Below, piece by piece: positions 34,487-42,695 of a stretch of 64,000 nucleotides of DNA. Position 1 is the stretch's first letter, and every line of letters begins with the position of its first letter. The translations under genes and the position numbers were made by a program. The notes under the pieces are model-generated. The model was not told the origin of the DNA. It worked only from the letters and a program-made list of their open reading frames with translations, and ran no database searches. Origin of the DNA: G965250275 sp965250275 (GTDB taxonomy: Bacteria; Pseudomonadota; Alphaproteobacteria; Rhodobacterales; Rhodobacteraceae); contig OZ252297.1 of NCBI GenBank assembly GCA_965250275.1, positions 2,604,001 through 2,668,000 on the forward strand. The letters are read 5' to 3'.

Positions 34487-35881
34487 TCATACGCTCAGTT
34501 GGCGTGGCGGATCATCAAGCAGCGTGCGCAGTTTCAGCATCGCGTCTTCAAAGTGCTCCAGCGTGACATGTGCATTGATCGCGATCCGCACGGCATGGGG
34601 TGGGTTCCCGTCCCGCAGGACGAAATCCTCGGCGGACCTGACCCGGACGCCATCCGCCTCGGCGGCCCGGCAAAAGGCCTCGGCGCGCCAGCCGTCGGGC
34701 AGCCGGAGCCAGACAAATGACACGTCCGGATGCCATGACAAATCGAACCGGCCCAGAACATTGACCGCGACCTGCACATATTCGGCCATCCTGCGCCGCA
34801 CCCGATCAGTCAGAACCCGAGTCTCCGGATGCAGGAACAGTTGCCGCGCCATTTCAGCGATCGGCCAGGCCAGCCCGAAGAACCCCTGCTCTGCCGCGCG
34901 CCGCAATCCGCCGCCACGTCCCCGTGGCGCCACGGCATAACCGACCCGCAATGCGGGTGTGAGCGACTTTGAAAAAGACGAAATGTACCATCCGCGCTCG
35001 GGGCACATGGCACGGTAGGTTTCGCTGCGGGGCCCGTCGATATTGTAGCACTCGTCCTCCAGTATCTCGAGGCCGCGCGCCTCGGCCACGCGCGCGAGTT
35101 CCCGCCGGCGTTCGGGCGGCGTGTACAACAGTGTCGGGTTATGCACCTCTGGCACCGTGCAAAAGACCTGAGCGTCGTGCGCGCGGGCGATGCGATCCAA
35201 GGCATCCGGCTGTACACCTTGCGCGTCCATTGGAACGGCAACAACCTTTGCCCGCAGGCCCTGCGCAGCACGGGAAAAGCCCGGATACCCCATCTCTTCA
35301 ACCAGGACGACTGGTTCAGCGCCGGAAATGATCGCCTGCAGAACCAGCGAGATTGCGTTTTGACCGCCATGGGTCAACACAACATCGTCCGGGTCCAGGG
35401 CGCCCAGTTGCGCATCCTTCAGCCACTCCACCGCGGCCGCCCGCAAAGGCGCATACGCACCGCGGCTGGGATAGTTTAGCAATGCGGAATCGGGGGCATT
35501 GCCCAGATCACCGAGCAAGCGCCGCAAGAGATCAGCCTGCCCCACTTCCGCGATACTGGGAGAGAACAGTTCCACAGGCCCCTCGTTGCGCTGCAGATCC
35601 GAACCTTGCGATGCGGCGGGCGCATGTTCGGCGTGCGGCTCAGAAACGAAGGTCCCGCGCCCGACCTCGGCCTGCACGTCGCCTGCGTCGGTCAGCAGGC
35701 GATAGGCCCGTGCCACTGTGCCAGGCGTGATCCCCAATTGATAGGCCATCTCACGGACGGTTGGCAGCCGCGCGCCCGACGACAGTGTCCCCTCGTCGAT
35801 CGCAGTCCGGATCGCCTCAGCAAGGCGCTGATACTTGGGCCCGTGGCCCGCAGATAGATCGACAGACGAAATTGTATCCAT
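34487..35881 (-). CDS. MocR-type PLP-dependent transcriptional regulator
   Basis: A 464-residue fusion of a GntR winged-helix domain (residues ~10-80, with LPTVREMAYQLGITPGTVARAYRLL) and an aminotransferase-like class I/II fold. The PLP-binding region is visible (SSFSKSLTPALRVGYAVAP, the Lys in SKS being the Schiff-base lysine). MocR proteins bind a PLP-linked ligand to switch a divergent gene. Here the divergent target is the DUF1127 gene, and the 95-base spacer holds operator-like repeats. Confidence 0.9.
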   Translation of the reverse strand: MDTISSVDLSAGHGPKYQRLAEAIRTAIDEGTLSSGARLPTVREMAYQLGITPGTVARAYRLLTDAGDVQAEVGRGTFVSEPHAEHAPAASQGSDLQRNEGPVELFSPSIAEVGQADLLRRLLGDLGNAPDSALLNYPSRGAYAPLRAAAVEWLKDAQLGALDPDDVVLTHGGQNAISLVLQAIISGAEPVVLVEEMGYPGFSRAAQGLRAKVVAVPMDAQGVQPDALDRIARAHDAQVFCTVPEVHNPTLLYTPPERRRELARVAEARGLEILEDECYNIDGPRSETYRAMCPERGWYISSFSKSLTPALRVGYAVAPRGRGGGLRRAAEQGFFGLAWPIAEMARQLFLHPETRVLTDRVRRRMAEYVQVAVNVLGRFDLSWHPDVSFVWLRLPDGWRAEAFCRAAEADGVRVRSAEDFVLRDGNPPHAVRIAINAHVTLEHFEDAMLKLRTLLDDPPRQLSV

Positions 35882-35901
35882 AACAATCTTTCATTGGACT
35901 C

Positions 35902-35962
35902 AATTGTATTCTGTATTGTACTCCTTTGTTACACATAGAGGCAATATTGTGTCAATACAATT
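35902..35962. promoter_or_regulatory. Operator-like repeats between mocR and the DUF1127 gene
   Basis: AATTGTATT (35902-35910) and AATACAATT (35954-35962) are perfect inverted copies 43 bases apart, and TGTATTGTAC (from 35912) adds a direct copy of the core. The spacer is AT-rich compared with its surroundings. Direct and inverted half-sites of this type are the usual binding pattern of GntR/MocR regulators. A TTAAAGGAG site precedes the DUF1127 ATG. Confidence 0.6.
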
Positions 35963-35976
35963 AAAGGAGATTCAAG

Positions 35977-36201
35977 ATGACACAGACCACGCAATCGCTC
36001 TCGCTGCTGAACCGCAGTGCTTCCCATCTGCCTGTCATGGCGCAGCTGGCCGTGCGCTTTGCAGGTCTGGTCACGCGCTGGGACATGGTACGGCGCAGCC
36101 GCATTGACCTGCAGTATCTGGATGATCACCTGCTCAAGGACATCGGCAAGACGCATGACGAGGTCAGGGCCGAAGTGGCACGCCCATTCTGGCGGCTGTA
36201 G
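35977..36201 (+). CDS. DUF1127 domain-containing protein
   Basis: A 74-residue protein whose C-terminal half matches DUF1127 (YjiS-like): RRSRIDLQYLDDHLLKDIGKTHDEVRAEVARPFW. Such Arg-rich small proteins are often stress-induced; in Alphaproteobacteria some affect RNA turnover or phosphate homeostasis, as in Agrobacterium and Rhodobacter CcaF1 literature. An AGGAG site lies 7 bases before the ATG. It has its own terminator. It is probably controlled by the divergent MocR regulator. Confidence 0.88.
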   Translation: MTQTTQSLSLLNRSASHLPVMAQLAVRFAGLVTRWDMVRRSRIDLQYLDDHLLKDIGKTHDEVRAEVARPFWRL

Positions 36202-36224
36202 AAGCGTCCTCGCAATCAACCATC

Positions 36225-36249
36225 AGGCCGGGGATCCCCCCGGCCTTTT
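36225..36249 (+). terminator. Intrinsic terminator of the DUF1127 gene
   Basis: A 9-pair stem (AGGCCGGGG with CCCCGGCCT) closes an ATCC loop and is followed by TTTTC, 24 bases after the stop. The end of the convergent thioesterase gene abuts it. Confidence 0.85.
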
Positions 36250-36250
36250 C

Positions 36251-36670
36251 TCATTCCGGTGGGATGGCATAGGTCATTGAGGCCCGCGCCACAGGCTTCG
36301 ATGACCCTTCGGAAAACATCAGGATCTCTGCAACGGCAAGCACCCGGCCAAGTTTCAGAAGTCTTGCTTCAGCGACAACATCTTTGCCCGCTTGCGGTTT
36401 GCGCATGAAATCCAACGAACAGGATGTCGTCACGGCCAATGCCTTGGGGCCGACATGACTGAGTACCAGAATGTAAGTGGCCACATCCGCCAGCGAAAAC
36501 ATCGAGGGTCCGGACACAGTGCCGCCGGGACGCAAATGCCGTTTGGACGTGTTAAGGCGCGCCTTCAGATACTCTGGCCGCAATTCGTCGATGGTGAACT
36601 CACCCCGCACCTGGGGGAAGACATCATCGAGAAACGCCATGACTTCATCCGCATCTAACACCAGGGACAT
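36251..36670 (-). CDS. PaaI-type thioesterase (hotdog fold)
   Basis: A 139-residue single-domain hotdog-fold acyl-CoA thioesterase. The helix and strand pattern LRPGGTVSGPSMFSLADVATYILVLSHVG followed by TTSCSLDFMRKPQAGKDVVAEARLLKLGRVLAVAEI is typical of PaaI-like enzymes. The conserved Asp in the ADVA segment sits where the catalytic acid does. The next gene, divergent from it, is an enoyl-CoA hydratase, so acyl-CoA metabolism fits both. Confidence 0.87.
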   Translation of the reverse strand: MSLVLDADEVMAFLDDVFPQVRGEFTIDELRPEYLKARLNTSKRHLRPGGTVSGPSMFSLADVATYILVLSHVGPKALAVTTSCSLDFMRKPQAGKDVVAEARLLKLGRVLAVAEILMFSEGSSKPVARASMTYAIPPE

Positions 36671-36728
36671 GCTTTTCCTTTCCTCCGCATCCGCCTAGAG
36701 TTCGCCCGAACCGTCAGCGGAGGGCAAG

Positions 36729-37514
36729 ATGGGAATTCTGGAACGTCACGACAGCGCGGCCATTGCGCATCTTCATATGAATGCGCCGGAGCGGCTCAAC
36801 GCCCTGAGCGACGAGATGCTGGCAGCCTTGCAGGCTGAATTTGATTCGCTGCGCGAGGACAACGCGATCCGCGCCGTGATCCTGTCAGGAGAAGGCAAAG
36901 CCTTCTGTGCGGGCCACGATCTGAAACAGATGCAAGCCGGACGCCAGGCCGAAGACGGTGGCAAAGCCTATTTCAAGGACCTGTTCGACCGCTGCACGCA
37001 GGTGATGCTGTCGATCCGGTCCCTGCCCCAACCGGTGATCGCGCGCGTCCATGGAATCGCGACGGCGGCGGGATGCCAGTTGGTGGCGTCCTGCGATCTG
37101 GCGGTCGCCGCCGAAGGCACCCAGTTCGGCGTGAACGGCGTGAATATCGGCCTGTTCTGCTCGACGCCCATGGTCGCGCTGAGCCGGAACATCCCCCGCA
37201 AGCAGGCCTTTGAGATGTTGACGACCGGCAAATTTGTGGACGCCGATCGGGCGCAGGCGCTCGGCCTGATCAACCGCGTGGTCCCGCATGACGATCTCGA
37301 AACCGAAACCGCAGACCTGGCGAACACACTCGCCGACAAACTCGGGGCCGCCGTCAAGATCGGCAAACAGGCCTTCTATGAACAGATCGAAATGCCGATT
37401 GCAGATGCATATGCCTTCACGGGCGCGATGATGGTCGAAAACATGCTTTACCGCGATACCGAAGAGGGAATCGCTGCCTTTATCGAGAAGCGGCCACCGA
37501 ACTGGACGCAATAA
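36729..37514 (+). CDS. Enoyl-CoA hydratase/isomerase family protein
   Basis: A 261-residue crotonase-fold protein. The oxyanion-hole residues are in FCAGHDLKQM (~60) and in GIATAAGCQLVASCDLAVA (~105). The position used by the catalytic Glu in hydratases, within FGVNGVNIGL, is not obviously acidic, so the reaction (hydratase, isomerase or other) is uncertain. It starts 11 codons before the conserved LNMNAPERLNALS-type segment. A GGAGGGC site lies about 6 bases upstream. Confidence 0.88.
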   Translation: MGILERHDSAAIAHLHMNAPERLNALSDEMLAALQAEFDSLREDNAIRAVILSGEGKAFCAGHDLKQMQAGRQAEDGGKAYFKDLFDRCTQVMLSIRSLPQPVIARVHGIATAAGCQLVASCDLAVAAEGTQFGVNGVNIGLFCSTPMVALSRNIPRKQAFEMLTTGKFVDADRAQALGLINRVVPHDDLETETADLANTLADKLGAAVKIGKQAFYEQIEMPIADAYAFTGAMMVENMLYRDTEEGIAAFIEKRPPNWTQ

Positions 37515-37618
37515 CTTGCCACATTTGACGCGAACAATGCGCCGATAAATGGCGCATTGGACGCTTCGCGCCCTTATCCACAGGGGGGATCGCGACGATT
37601 TCTGGTCCTCGGATCGAT

Positions 37619-37676
37619 TGTTTCCAAATCGGTCCCGAATGTTTCCAACTTCGCTGTATCAATGTGGGCAGAAACA
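37619..37676. promoter_or_regulatory. Repeated TGTTTCCAA half-sites
   Basis: TGTTTCCAA occurs at 37619-37627 and again at 37640-37648, 21 bases apart (two helical turns), and an inverted half (GAAACA) occurs at 37671-37676. They lie in the 322-base gap between the enoyl-CoA hydratase gene and trmFO. The arrangement suggests a regulator binding on one face of DNA. The same gap contains one DnaA-box-like TTATCCACA (37574-37582). Confidence 0.35.
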
Positions 37677-37711
37677 TGGCAGTAATTGCACAGGGTTAGC
37701 GCCCTCATATC

Positions 37712-37789
37712 ATTTGGGTCGCCGACGGCGGACAGTCCCTCCAACCGGTTCTCTCACCGGACGACAGTCCCACCGCGGCGACCCCAAAT
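37712..37789. ncRNA. Structured intergenic element before trmFO, identity unknown
   Basis: A 13-pair stem (37712-37724 with 37776-37789, one bulged C) encloses about 50 bases. Inside, CCGGT/ACCGG forms a 5-pair hairpin (37745-37760), and GACAGTCCC is repeated at 37731-37739 and 37763-37771. On the plus strand the closing stem is followed by TTTCCC and lies about 48 bases before the trmFO ATG, so it may be a leader or terminator structure. It does not match a tRNA, SRP RNA or riboswitch that I recognise. Confidence 0.45.
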
Positions 37790-37836
37790 TTTCCCACCAC
37801 ATTGCATGATCGGGTCTCCTGGCCTAAATCCGGCGC

Positions 37837-39192
37837 ATGACAGAGACGTTGAACATTGTGGGCGGCGGAATGGCCGGCTCCGAAGCTGCGTGGCAGGCCG
37901 CGCATGCCGGCGTGCCGGTGGTGATCCATGAAATGCGCCCGAAGGTGAAAACCTTTGCCCACCAAACCGGCAACCTCGGCGAGATGGTGTGTTCCAATTC
38001 TTTCCGCTCGGATGATGACGAACAGAACGCCGTTGGGTTGCTGCACTGGGAGATGCGTCAGGCAAACGGGCTGATAATGGCGACCGCCGATGCGCATCGC
38101 CTGCCCGCGGGCGGGGCGCTGGCCGTGGATCGCGAACCCTTTGCCGAAACCGTGACCGAACGACTTTTGGCGCATCCGCTGATCACGGTTTCGACCGAAG
38201 AGATCACGACGCTGCCGACCGAAGGGCACTGGATTTTCGCCACAGGCCCCCTCACCTCTTCGGCACTTGGACAGGCCCTGCAGGCTGAAACGGGTTCCGA
38301 AGCTCTGGCTTTCTTCGATGCCATTGCTCCGATCGTTTATGCAGAGAGCATCGACATGTCGAAGGCGTGGATGCAGTCGCGCTACGACAAGGGTGAGACT
38401 GAGGAAGAGCGCACCGCCTACTTGAATTGCCCGATGACTGCAGAGCAGTACAACGCCTTCATTGACGCTCTTCTGGCTGCGGACAAAACTGAGTTTCACG
38501 AAGGTGAGACTGCGGGCTATTTCGACGGCTGCCTTCCGATTGAGGTCATGGCGGAGCGGGGTCGCGAGACGTTGCGCCATGGGCCGATGAAACCCGTGGG
38601 CCTGACCAATCCGCACCAACCGGACATCAAGGCGCACGCTGTGGTCCAGTTGCGGCGCGATAACAAGCTCGGCACGCTTTTCAACATTGTCGGGTTCCAG
38701 ACCAAGATGAAGTACGGGGCGCAAGCAGATGTTTTTCGGACCATACCCGGGCTTGAAAATGCCAGTTTCGCGCGTCTTGGCGGCATACACCGAAACACGT
38801 TTCTGAATTCGCCAACCCTGCTGGACGATCAGATGCGGCTTAAATCGCGCCCAAATATCCGCTTTGCCGGACAGATCACCGGCGTCGAGGGGTATGTCGA
38901 GAGCGCCGCCATGGGGTTGTTGGCCGGACGATTTGCGGCCGGAGACATCCTTGGCCAGACGATTGCGCCGCCGCCCCCGTCAACCGCCAGCGGGGCCCTG
39001 ATCACCCACATCACAGGTGGCGCAGAGGCCAAAACGTTTCAGCCGATGAACGTGAACTTTGGCCTCTTTCCACCCGTGGAAGGCCAACGTGGCGGGCGGC
39101 GTGGCCGCAAGGAACGCTACAAAGCCTACACCGACCGGGCGAAAGCAGCTTGGCAGGATTGGCTCGCGCAAGGGGCACGCGCAGCCGCTTAG
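37837..39192 (+). CDS. trmFO: Methylenetetrahydrofolate-tRNA-(uracil-5-)-methyltransferase TrmFO
   Basis: A 451-residue FAD enzyme that makes m5U54 in tRNA with methylene-THF as the carbon donor. The FAD-binding GGGMAGSEAAW lies at residues 9-19; EMRPKVKTFAHQTGNLGEMVCSNSFRSDD, the TAYLNCPMTAEQYNAF block and RPNIRFAGQITGVEGYVESAAMG are typical. It is distinguished from GidA by length and by these motifs. It follows a structured intergenic element. Confidence 0.97.
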   Translation: MTETLNIVGGGMAGSEAAWQAAHAGVPVVIHEMRPKVKTFAHQTGNLGEMVCSNSFRSDDDEQNAVGLLHWEMRQANGLIMATADAHRLPAGGALAVDREPFAETVTERLLAHPLITVSTEEITTLPTEGHWIFATGPLTSSALGQALQAETGSEALAFFDAIAPIVYAESIDMSKAWMQSRYDKGETEEERTAYLNCPMTAEQYNAFIDALLAADKTEFHEGETAGYFDGCLPIEVMAERGRETLRHGPMKPVGLTNPHQPDIKAHAVVQLRRDNKLGTLFNIVGFQTKMKYGAQADVFRTIPGLENASFARLGGIHRNTFLNSPTLLDDQMRLKSRPNIRFAGQITGVEGYVESAAMGLLAGRFAAGDILGQTIAPPPPSTASGALITHITGGAEAKTFQPMNVNFGLFPPVEGQRGGRRGRKERYKAYTDRAKAAWQDWLAQGARAAA

Positions 39193-39273
39193 TCAAACAG
39201 CGCCGAGTCGTGTCGATGTCTTTCCAGCAATCGCTTCTGGACGCGCGCCGAGCGAGTTGCGTAGTCTTTCGGT

Positions 39274-39888
39274 ATGACAGAGGGATTCCTGAACAAGGTC
39301 TACGACGCGCGCGACGCGAAAAGCACCAGAAAGCTCTATGACGATTGGTCAGCGAGCTACGACGCGGAAGTCGCGGAAAACGGATACGCCACACCGGGCC
39401 GCTGCGCGGCAGCGCTTGCAGCCCATAGCCGCGACCTGGAGGCCCCGATTCTCGACTTCGGGTGTGGCACCGGACTGTCCGGTCTGGCGCTGGCGCTGGC
39501 AGGGTTCTCCACCATCGATGGATTGGACCTCTCCGCCGAGATGCTGGCCATCGCACGGGAAAAGGGAACGTACAGAGCGCTGGATCTGATCGAAGCTGAC
39601 ACGCCGCTTCCTCATCAACCGGGGACTTATGCCGCCATTGCCGCCATCGGGGTGATCGGGGCGGGCGCCGCACCGATTTCGGTGTTTGACATTCTGATGG
39701 ACGGATTGAGTGCCGAAGGACGGTTGGTCCTGTCTTTCAATGACCACGCGCTCGAAGACCCAATCTACGAAGCCAAGATACAGAGCTATGTCGATACGGG
39801 CCGGGCGCGTTTGCTGTTTCAGGAATACGGCGATCATCTGCCCGGTATCGGGTTGAACTCCAACGTCTATGTCCTTGCCAAAACGTGA
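39274..39888 (+). CDS. Class I SAM-dependent methyltransferase
   Basis: A 204-residue methyltransferase. Motif I is ILDFGCGTGLSGLALALAGF (~58-77), the acidic residue that binds ribose is in IDGLDLSAEML, and motif II/III lie in AAIAAIGVIGAG. The N-terminal LYDDWSASYDAEVAENGYATP is a common methyltransferase entry segment. The substrate is unknown. Its stop overlaps the gluQ start (GTGA), so the two genes are coupled. Confidence 0.88.
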   Translation: MTEGFLNKVYDARDAKSTRKLYDDWSASYDAEVAENGYATPGRCAAALAAHSRDLEAPILDFGCGTGLSGLALALAGFSTIDGLDLSAEMLAIAREKGTYRALDLIEADTPLPHQPGTYAAIAAIGVIGAGAAPISVFDILMDGLSAEGRLVLSFNDHALEDPIYEAKIQSYVDTGRARLLFQEYGDHLPGIGLNSNVYVLAKT

Positions 39889-40748
39889 CATTCACAACAC
39901 GTTTTGCGCCGTCTCCAACCGGTCCTCTCCATCTTGGCCACGCCTACTCGGCTTGTCTGGCCCATGATATGGCGCGCAAGGCTCAGGGACGGTTTTTGTT
40001 GCGGATCGATGACATCGATCAGAGCCGCTCGAGAGCCAAATGGGTGGATCAATTCATCGACGATCTGACCTGGCTGGGGCTGACATGGGATGAAACCCCT
40101 TGGGTTCAGTCCGATCACTTTGACCTTTACACGGAGGCAATCAACGCCCTGATCGAACAAAGGCTAGTGTATCCCTGCAGTTGCTCGCGCGCGGACATTG
40201 CCGCTGCGGCCAGCGCCCCACAAGAAGGCGTACCCGCGTTCGGCCCTGACGGCCGCATCTATCCCGGCACCTGCCGTGGCCGATCAATGGATACGCGCAA
40301 ACCGAACGATGCCCTGCGTCTCGATCTTGGAAGGGCGATGCCCTCCACGCTGCGCAGCTACACCGAGCGCGGCCCTGCCCATGCGGGCGTTCAACAATCG
40401 GCTCCGGACTCACTGTTGCGGCGCGTGGGCGATCCGGTTCTCGCCCGTCCGAACATGGCCGCCTCGTACCACCTGTCGGTCGTGGTTGACGATGCGGCGC
40501 AGGAGATCACGCATGTTGTGCGTGGCGAAGACTTGTTTGAGGCGACCGAGTTACACGTCCTGCTGCAACAGCTCCTGAACCTGCCCACGCCGGAATACCA
40601 TCACCACGGCCTTATCCGTGATGACGCCGGGCGCAGGCTGGCCAAGCGCGACGATGCCCGCGCGATTGCCAAGTTCCGGCAGGACGGTGCAACGCCGGAA
40701 GACATTCGCCGGATGGTTGGATTGCCGGAACAGCCCGGCGCGGATTAA
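39885..40748 (+). CDS. gluQ: Glutamyl-Q tRNA(Asp) synthetase
   Basis: A 287-residue truncated GluRS paralogue that glutamylates queuosine in tRNA-Asp. The HIGH-like motif is PTGPLHLGHA (~11-20), the KMSKS-like motif is RLAKRDDA, and the zinc ligands are CSCS and YPGTC. The anticodon-binding domain of GluRS is missing, as expected. GTG start in a 4-base overlap with the methyltransferase. Its stop overlaps that of convergent hisI. Confidence 0.94.
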   Translation: MTFTTRFAPSPTGPLHLGHAYSACLAHDMARKAQGRFLLRIDDIDQSRSRAKWVDQFIDDLTWLGLTWDETPWVQSDHFDLYTEAINALIEQRLVYPCSCSRADIAAAASAPQEGVPAFGPDGRIYPGTCRGRSMDTRKPNDALRLDLGRAMPSTLRSYTERGPAHAGVQQSAPDSLLRRVGDPVLARPNMAASYHLSVVVDDAAQEITHVVRGEDLFEATELHVLLQQLLNLPTPEYHHHGLIRDDAGRRLAKRDDARAIAKFRQDGATPEDIRRMVGLPEQPGAD

Positions 40749-41113
40749 GTCGTGGACGCCATTGGGGCCATCAACTCAACCTCTTCCCCATCGCGCACGG
40801 CGGTGTAAAAACAACTCCGACGATGGGTGTGACAGGCCGGACCGGTCTGACGCACCACAGCAAGCAGGCAGTCGCGGTCGCAATCCACACGCAGATCCAC
40901 CAGTTCCTGGGTGTGGCCCGAGGTCTCTCCCTTGACCCAGAACGCCTGACGGGACCGGCTCCAATAGGTGACGCGGGACGTCTCCAGCGTACGGGCAACA
41001 GCCGCCGCATTCATCCACGCCATCATCAGCACCTCACCTGTGGTTTCTTGCTGTGCGATGACCGGGATCAGACCGGCCGCATCGTATTTCAAACTGGCCG
41101 GATCAAAGGACAT
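40745..41113 (-). CDS. hisI: Phosphoribosyl-AMP cyclohydrolase
   Basis: A 122-residue zinc enzyme of the third step of histidine biosynthesis. Metal and active-site residues are in VDLRVDCDRDCLL and HTHRRSCFY, and TYWSRSRQAFWVKGETSGH is the family signature. I use ATG 41113 (MSFDPASLKYD), because the 31 extra codons upstream do not match the family. The hisE function is not fused. Confidence 0.95.
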   Translation of the reverse strand: MSFDPASLKYDAAGLIPVIAQQETTGEVLMMAWMNAAAVARTLETSRVTYWSRSRQAFWVKGETSGHTQELVDLRVDCDRDCLLAVVRQTGPACHTHRRSCFYTAVRDGEEVELMAPMASTT

Positions 41114-41180
41114 CGGCAAAAACCTTTTGCATCGGAACAACGGGACTTTATGTAATGGGGGCACGCAAAAAGGGAAAGCC

Positions 41181-41636
41181 ATGTCCGGCGACACCGATCT
41201 GATCAAACTCTACTCCGCCCGCATTCTTGAATTGGCGGCGAGTATCCCGCATTTGACCCGCCTCGAGGCGCCCGATGCCACGGTCAAGCGGCGCTCGCCG
41301 CTCTGTGGTTCGACCGTGACCGTGGACGTTGCGGTCGAGGACGGCAAAATCGTGGATTTCGGGCAGGATGTTAAAGCCTGCGCGCTCGGACAGGCTTCGG
41401 CTTCTGTTGTTGGCGCCGCGGCGATTGGCGCCACAAGGGCGCAAATTGAGACGGCGCGTGATCAGCTGAAGGCGATGCTGAAAGACGATGGCCCCGCTCC
41501 CGATGCACCCTTTGATGGTCTGGAGGTTTTGATCCCGGCACGCGACTACAAGAACCGGCATGCCTCGATCCTTCTGGCTCTGGATGCCACGGCCGAAGCC
41601 ATGGGTCAGGCCGAACAAGCTCACAATTGCGCCTGA
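41181..41636 (+). CDS. Iron-sulfur cluster assembly scaffold protein (NifU/IscU-like)
   Basis: A 151-residue protein of the IscU/SufU/NifU-N fold. The three cluster-ligand cysteines appear as C42 in RRSPLCGSTV, C67 in VKACALGQAS and C150 in the terminal HNCA. The spacing differs from classical IscU, and this subfamily is common in Rhodobacterales. Start ATG has AAGGGA about 6 bases upstream. It is isolated from isc/suf genes, so its role as scaffold is inferred from the fold. Confidence 0.87.
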   Translation: MSGDTDLIKLYSARILELAASIPHLTRLEAPDATVKRRSPLCGSTVTVDVAVEDGKIVDFGQDVKACALGQASASVVGAAAIGATRAQIETARDQLKAMLKDDGPAPDAPFDGLEVLIPARDYKNRHASILLALDATAEAMGQAEQAHNCA

Positions 41637-41686
41637 TCCAGCTCCCTCTGCACGGCACGCGCGTCCGGTCTTTGGTTTGAACCCGA

Positions 41687-42322
41687 ATGCACGGACTGCT
41701 TGAACAGTTTGTCACGCTCTGGGTGGTCATTGACCCAATAGGAACACTGCCGGTCTTCATTGCGGTCACTGCTGGGCTCGGTCTAACTGAGCGACGCCGC
41801 ACAGCGCTGCATGCGGCACTGATCAGTGGCGGCGTGCTTCTGTTCTTTCTAGTGTTCGGCCAGTTGCTGATCGATGCCATGGACATCGGGCTGCATGCCT
41901 TTCAGTTTGCAGGCGGGATCGTCCTGTTCCTCTTTGCGCTTAGCATGATTTTTGGCGATCCGAAGTCCGAGGTCGATCAGCGGGACACCAAAGCTGAAAG
42001 CGGAACGGCAGCCCAATCCAACCCGGCGGTCTTCCCGCTGGCTGTGCCGTCCTTGGCATCGCCTGGCGCCATGCTGGCCATTGTCTTACTAACCGACAAC
42101 AACAGTTCCAGCATTGCCCAGCAGGGTGTGACCGCCCTGATCATGCTGGTCGTGATCGCCGCGGCCTATGTCCTGATGCTCTTTGCGGAGCCGATCATAA
42201 AACTGATCGGCCATGCCGGCTCTGCCATCGTGAGCCGGGTCATGGGGATGATCCTTGCGTCGGTGGCGGCCAATGCGGTTCTGTCGGCCCTTCTTGCCAT
42301 CATTGAAACCGGTGAGATCTGA
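41687..42322 (+). CDS. MarC family integral membrane protein
   Basis: A 211-residue inner-membrane protein with about six helices. The family segments are LWVVIDPIGTLPVFIAVTAG (~10-29), FAGGIVLFLFALSMIFG and FPLAVPSLASPGAMLAIVLLT. MarC proteins have no agreed function; earlier links to antibiotic resistance were not supported. A strong hairpin begins a few bases after the stop and terminates the opposite strand. Confidence 0.9.
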   Translation: MHGLLEQFVTLWVVIDPIGTLPVFIAVTAGLGLTERRRTALHAALISGGVLLFFLVFGQLLIDAMDIGLHAFQFAGGIVLFLFALSMIFGDPKSEVDQRDTKAESGTAAQSNPAVFPLAVPSLASPGAMLAIVLLTDNNSSSIAQQGVTALIMLVVIAAAYVLMLFAEPIIKLIGHAGSAIVSRVMGMILASVAANAVLSALLAIIETGEI

Positions 42323-42323
42323 G

Positions 42324-42359
42324 AAAAAACCGCCGCACATCCCGGGCGGATGGCGGCGG
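42324..42359 (-). terminator. Strong intrinsic terminator downstream of the SOS small gene
   Basis: On the minus strand CCGCCGC and CATCC pair with GGATG and GCGGCGG around a GCCCG loop (12 pairs, one bulge), then TTTTTT follows. It closes the transcript of the 40-residue gene, leaving a ~145-base 3' UTR. On the plus strand it lies just after marC but has no T-tract. Confidence 0.9.
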
Positions 42360-42503
42360 CAGGTTGTGCGGTCCTCGCGTGGGACCCGGAACGTTCCCTT
42401 GGACACTGAGGCAGGTCCGGAGGGTCAGGACAGGCAAGTCGCCCCCAACATCAGATGGGACAGGATGCGGAACGTCCGGCGCGAGTTCGCAGGCAGAAAG
42501 AGA

Positions 42504-42626
42504 TCAGACAACCGCCGGAATGTGCAGCGCCACGACCAGCAAAACCACAAGAGCCGCGGCCCCTGCCGCATCCTGCAACAACTGGCTTTGGGAGCGTTGC
42601 AAGGTGGTTTTGATCTGCTGGAACAT
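42504..42626 (-). CDS. SOS-regulated small membrane protein (candidate division inhibitor)
   Basis: A 40-residue ORF with ATG at 42626 and a GGAGAG site 6 bases upstream. The N-terminal ~18 residues are polar and Gln-rich (MFQQIKTTLQRSQSQLLQ); residues ~20-40 are a single membrane helix (AAGAAALVVLLVVALHI). A perfect alphaproteobacterial LexA box lies 69 bases upstream and a terminator 145 bases downstream, so this is a complete transcription unit in the gap between recG and marC. In shape it resembles Caulobacter SidA, an SOS-induced ~29-residue inner-membrane division inhibitor, but no sequence identity is claimed. Function is inferred only. Confidence 0.75.
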   Translation of the reverse strand: MFQQIKTTLQRSQSQLLQDAAGAAALVVLLVVALHIPAVV

Positions 42627-42695
42627 GGTGCGCTCTCCGGTCAGGGCTTAACGTTTTGTTGACCCTTTGTTCTCATGTTCCGGAACATCTGTAAA

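Noticed and set aside
37574..37582. DnaA-box-like TTATCCACA in the gap before trmFO
   Set aside because: A single consensus match with no cluster of boxes, AT-rich unwinding element or dnaA/parAB neighbours is not an origin.
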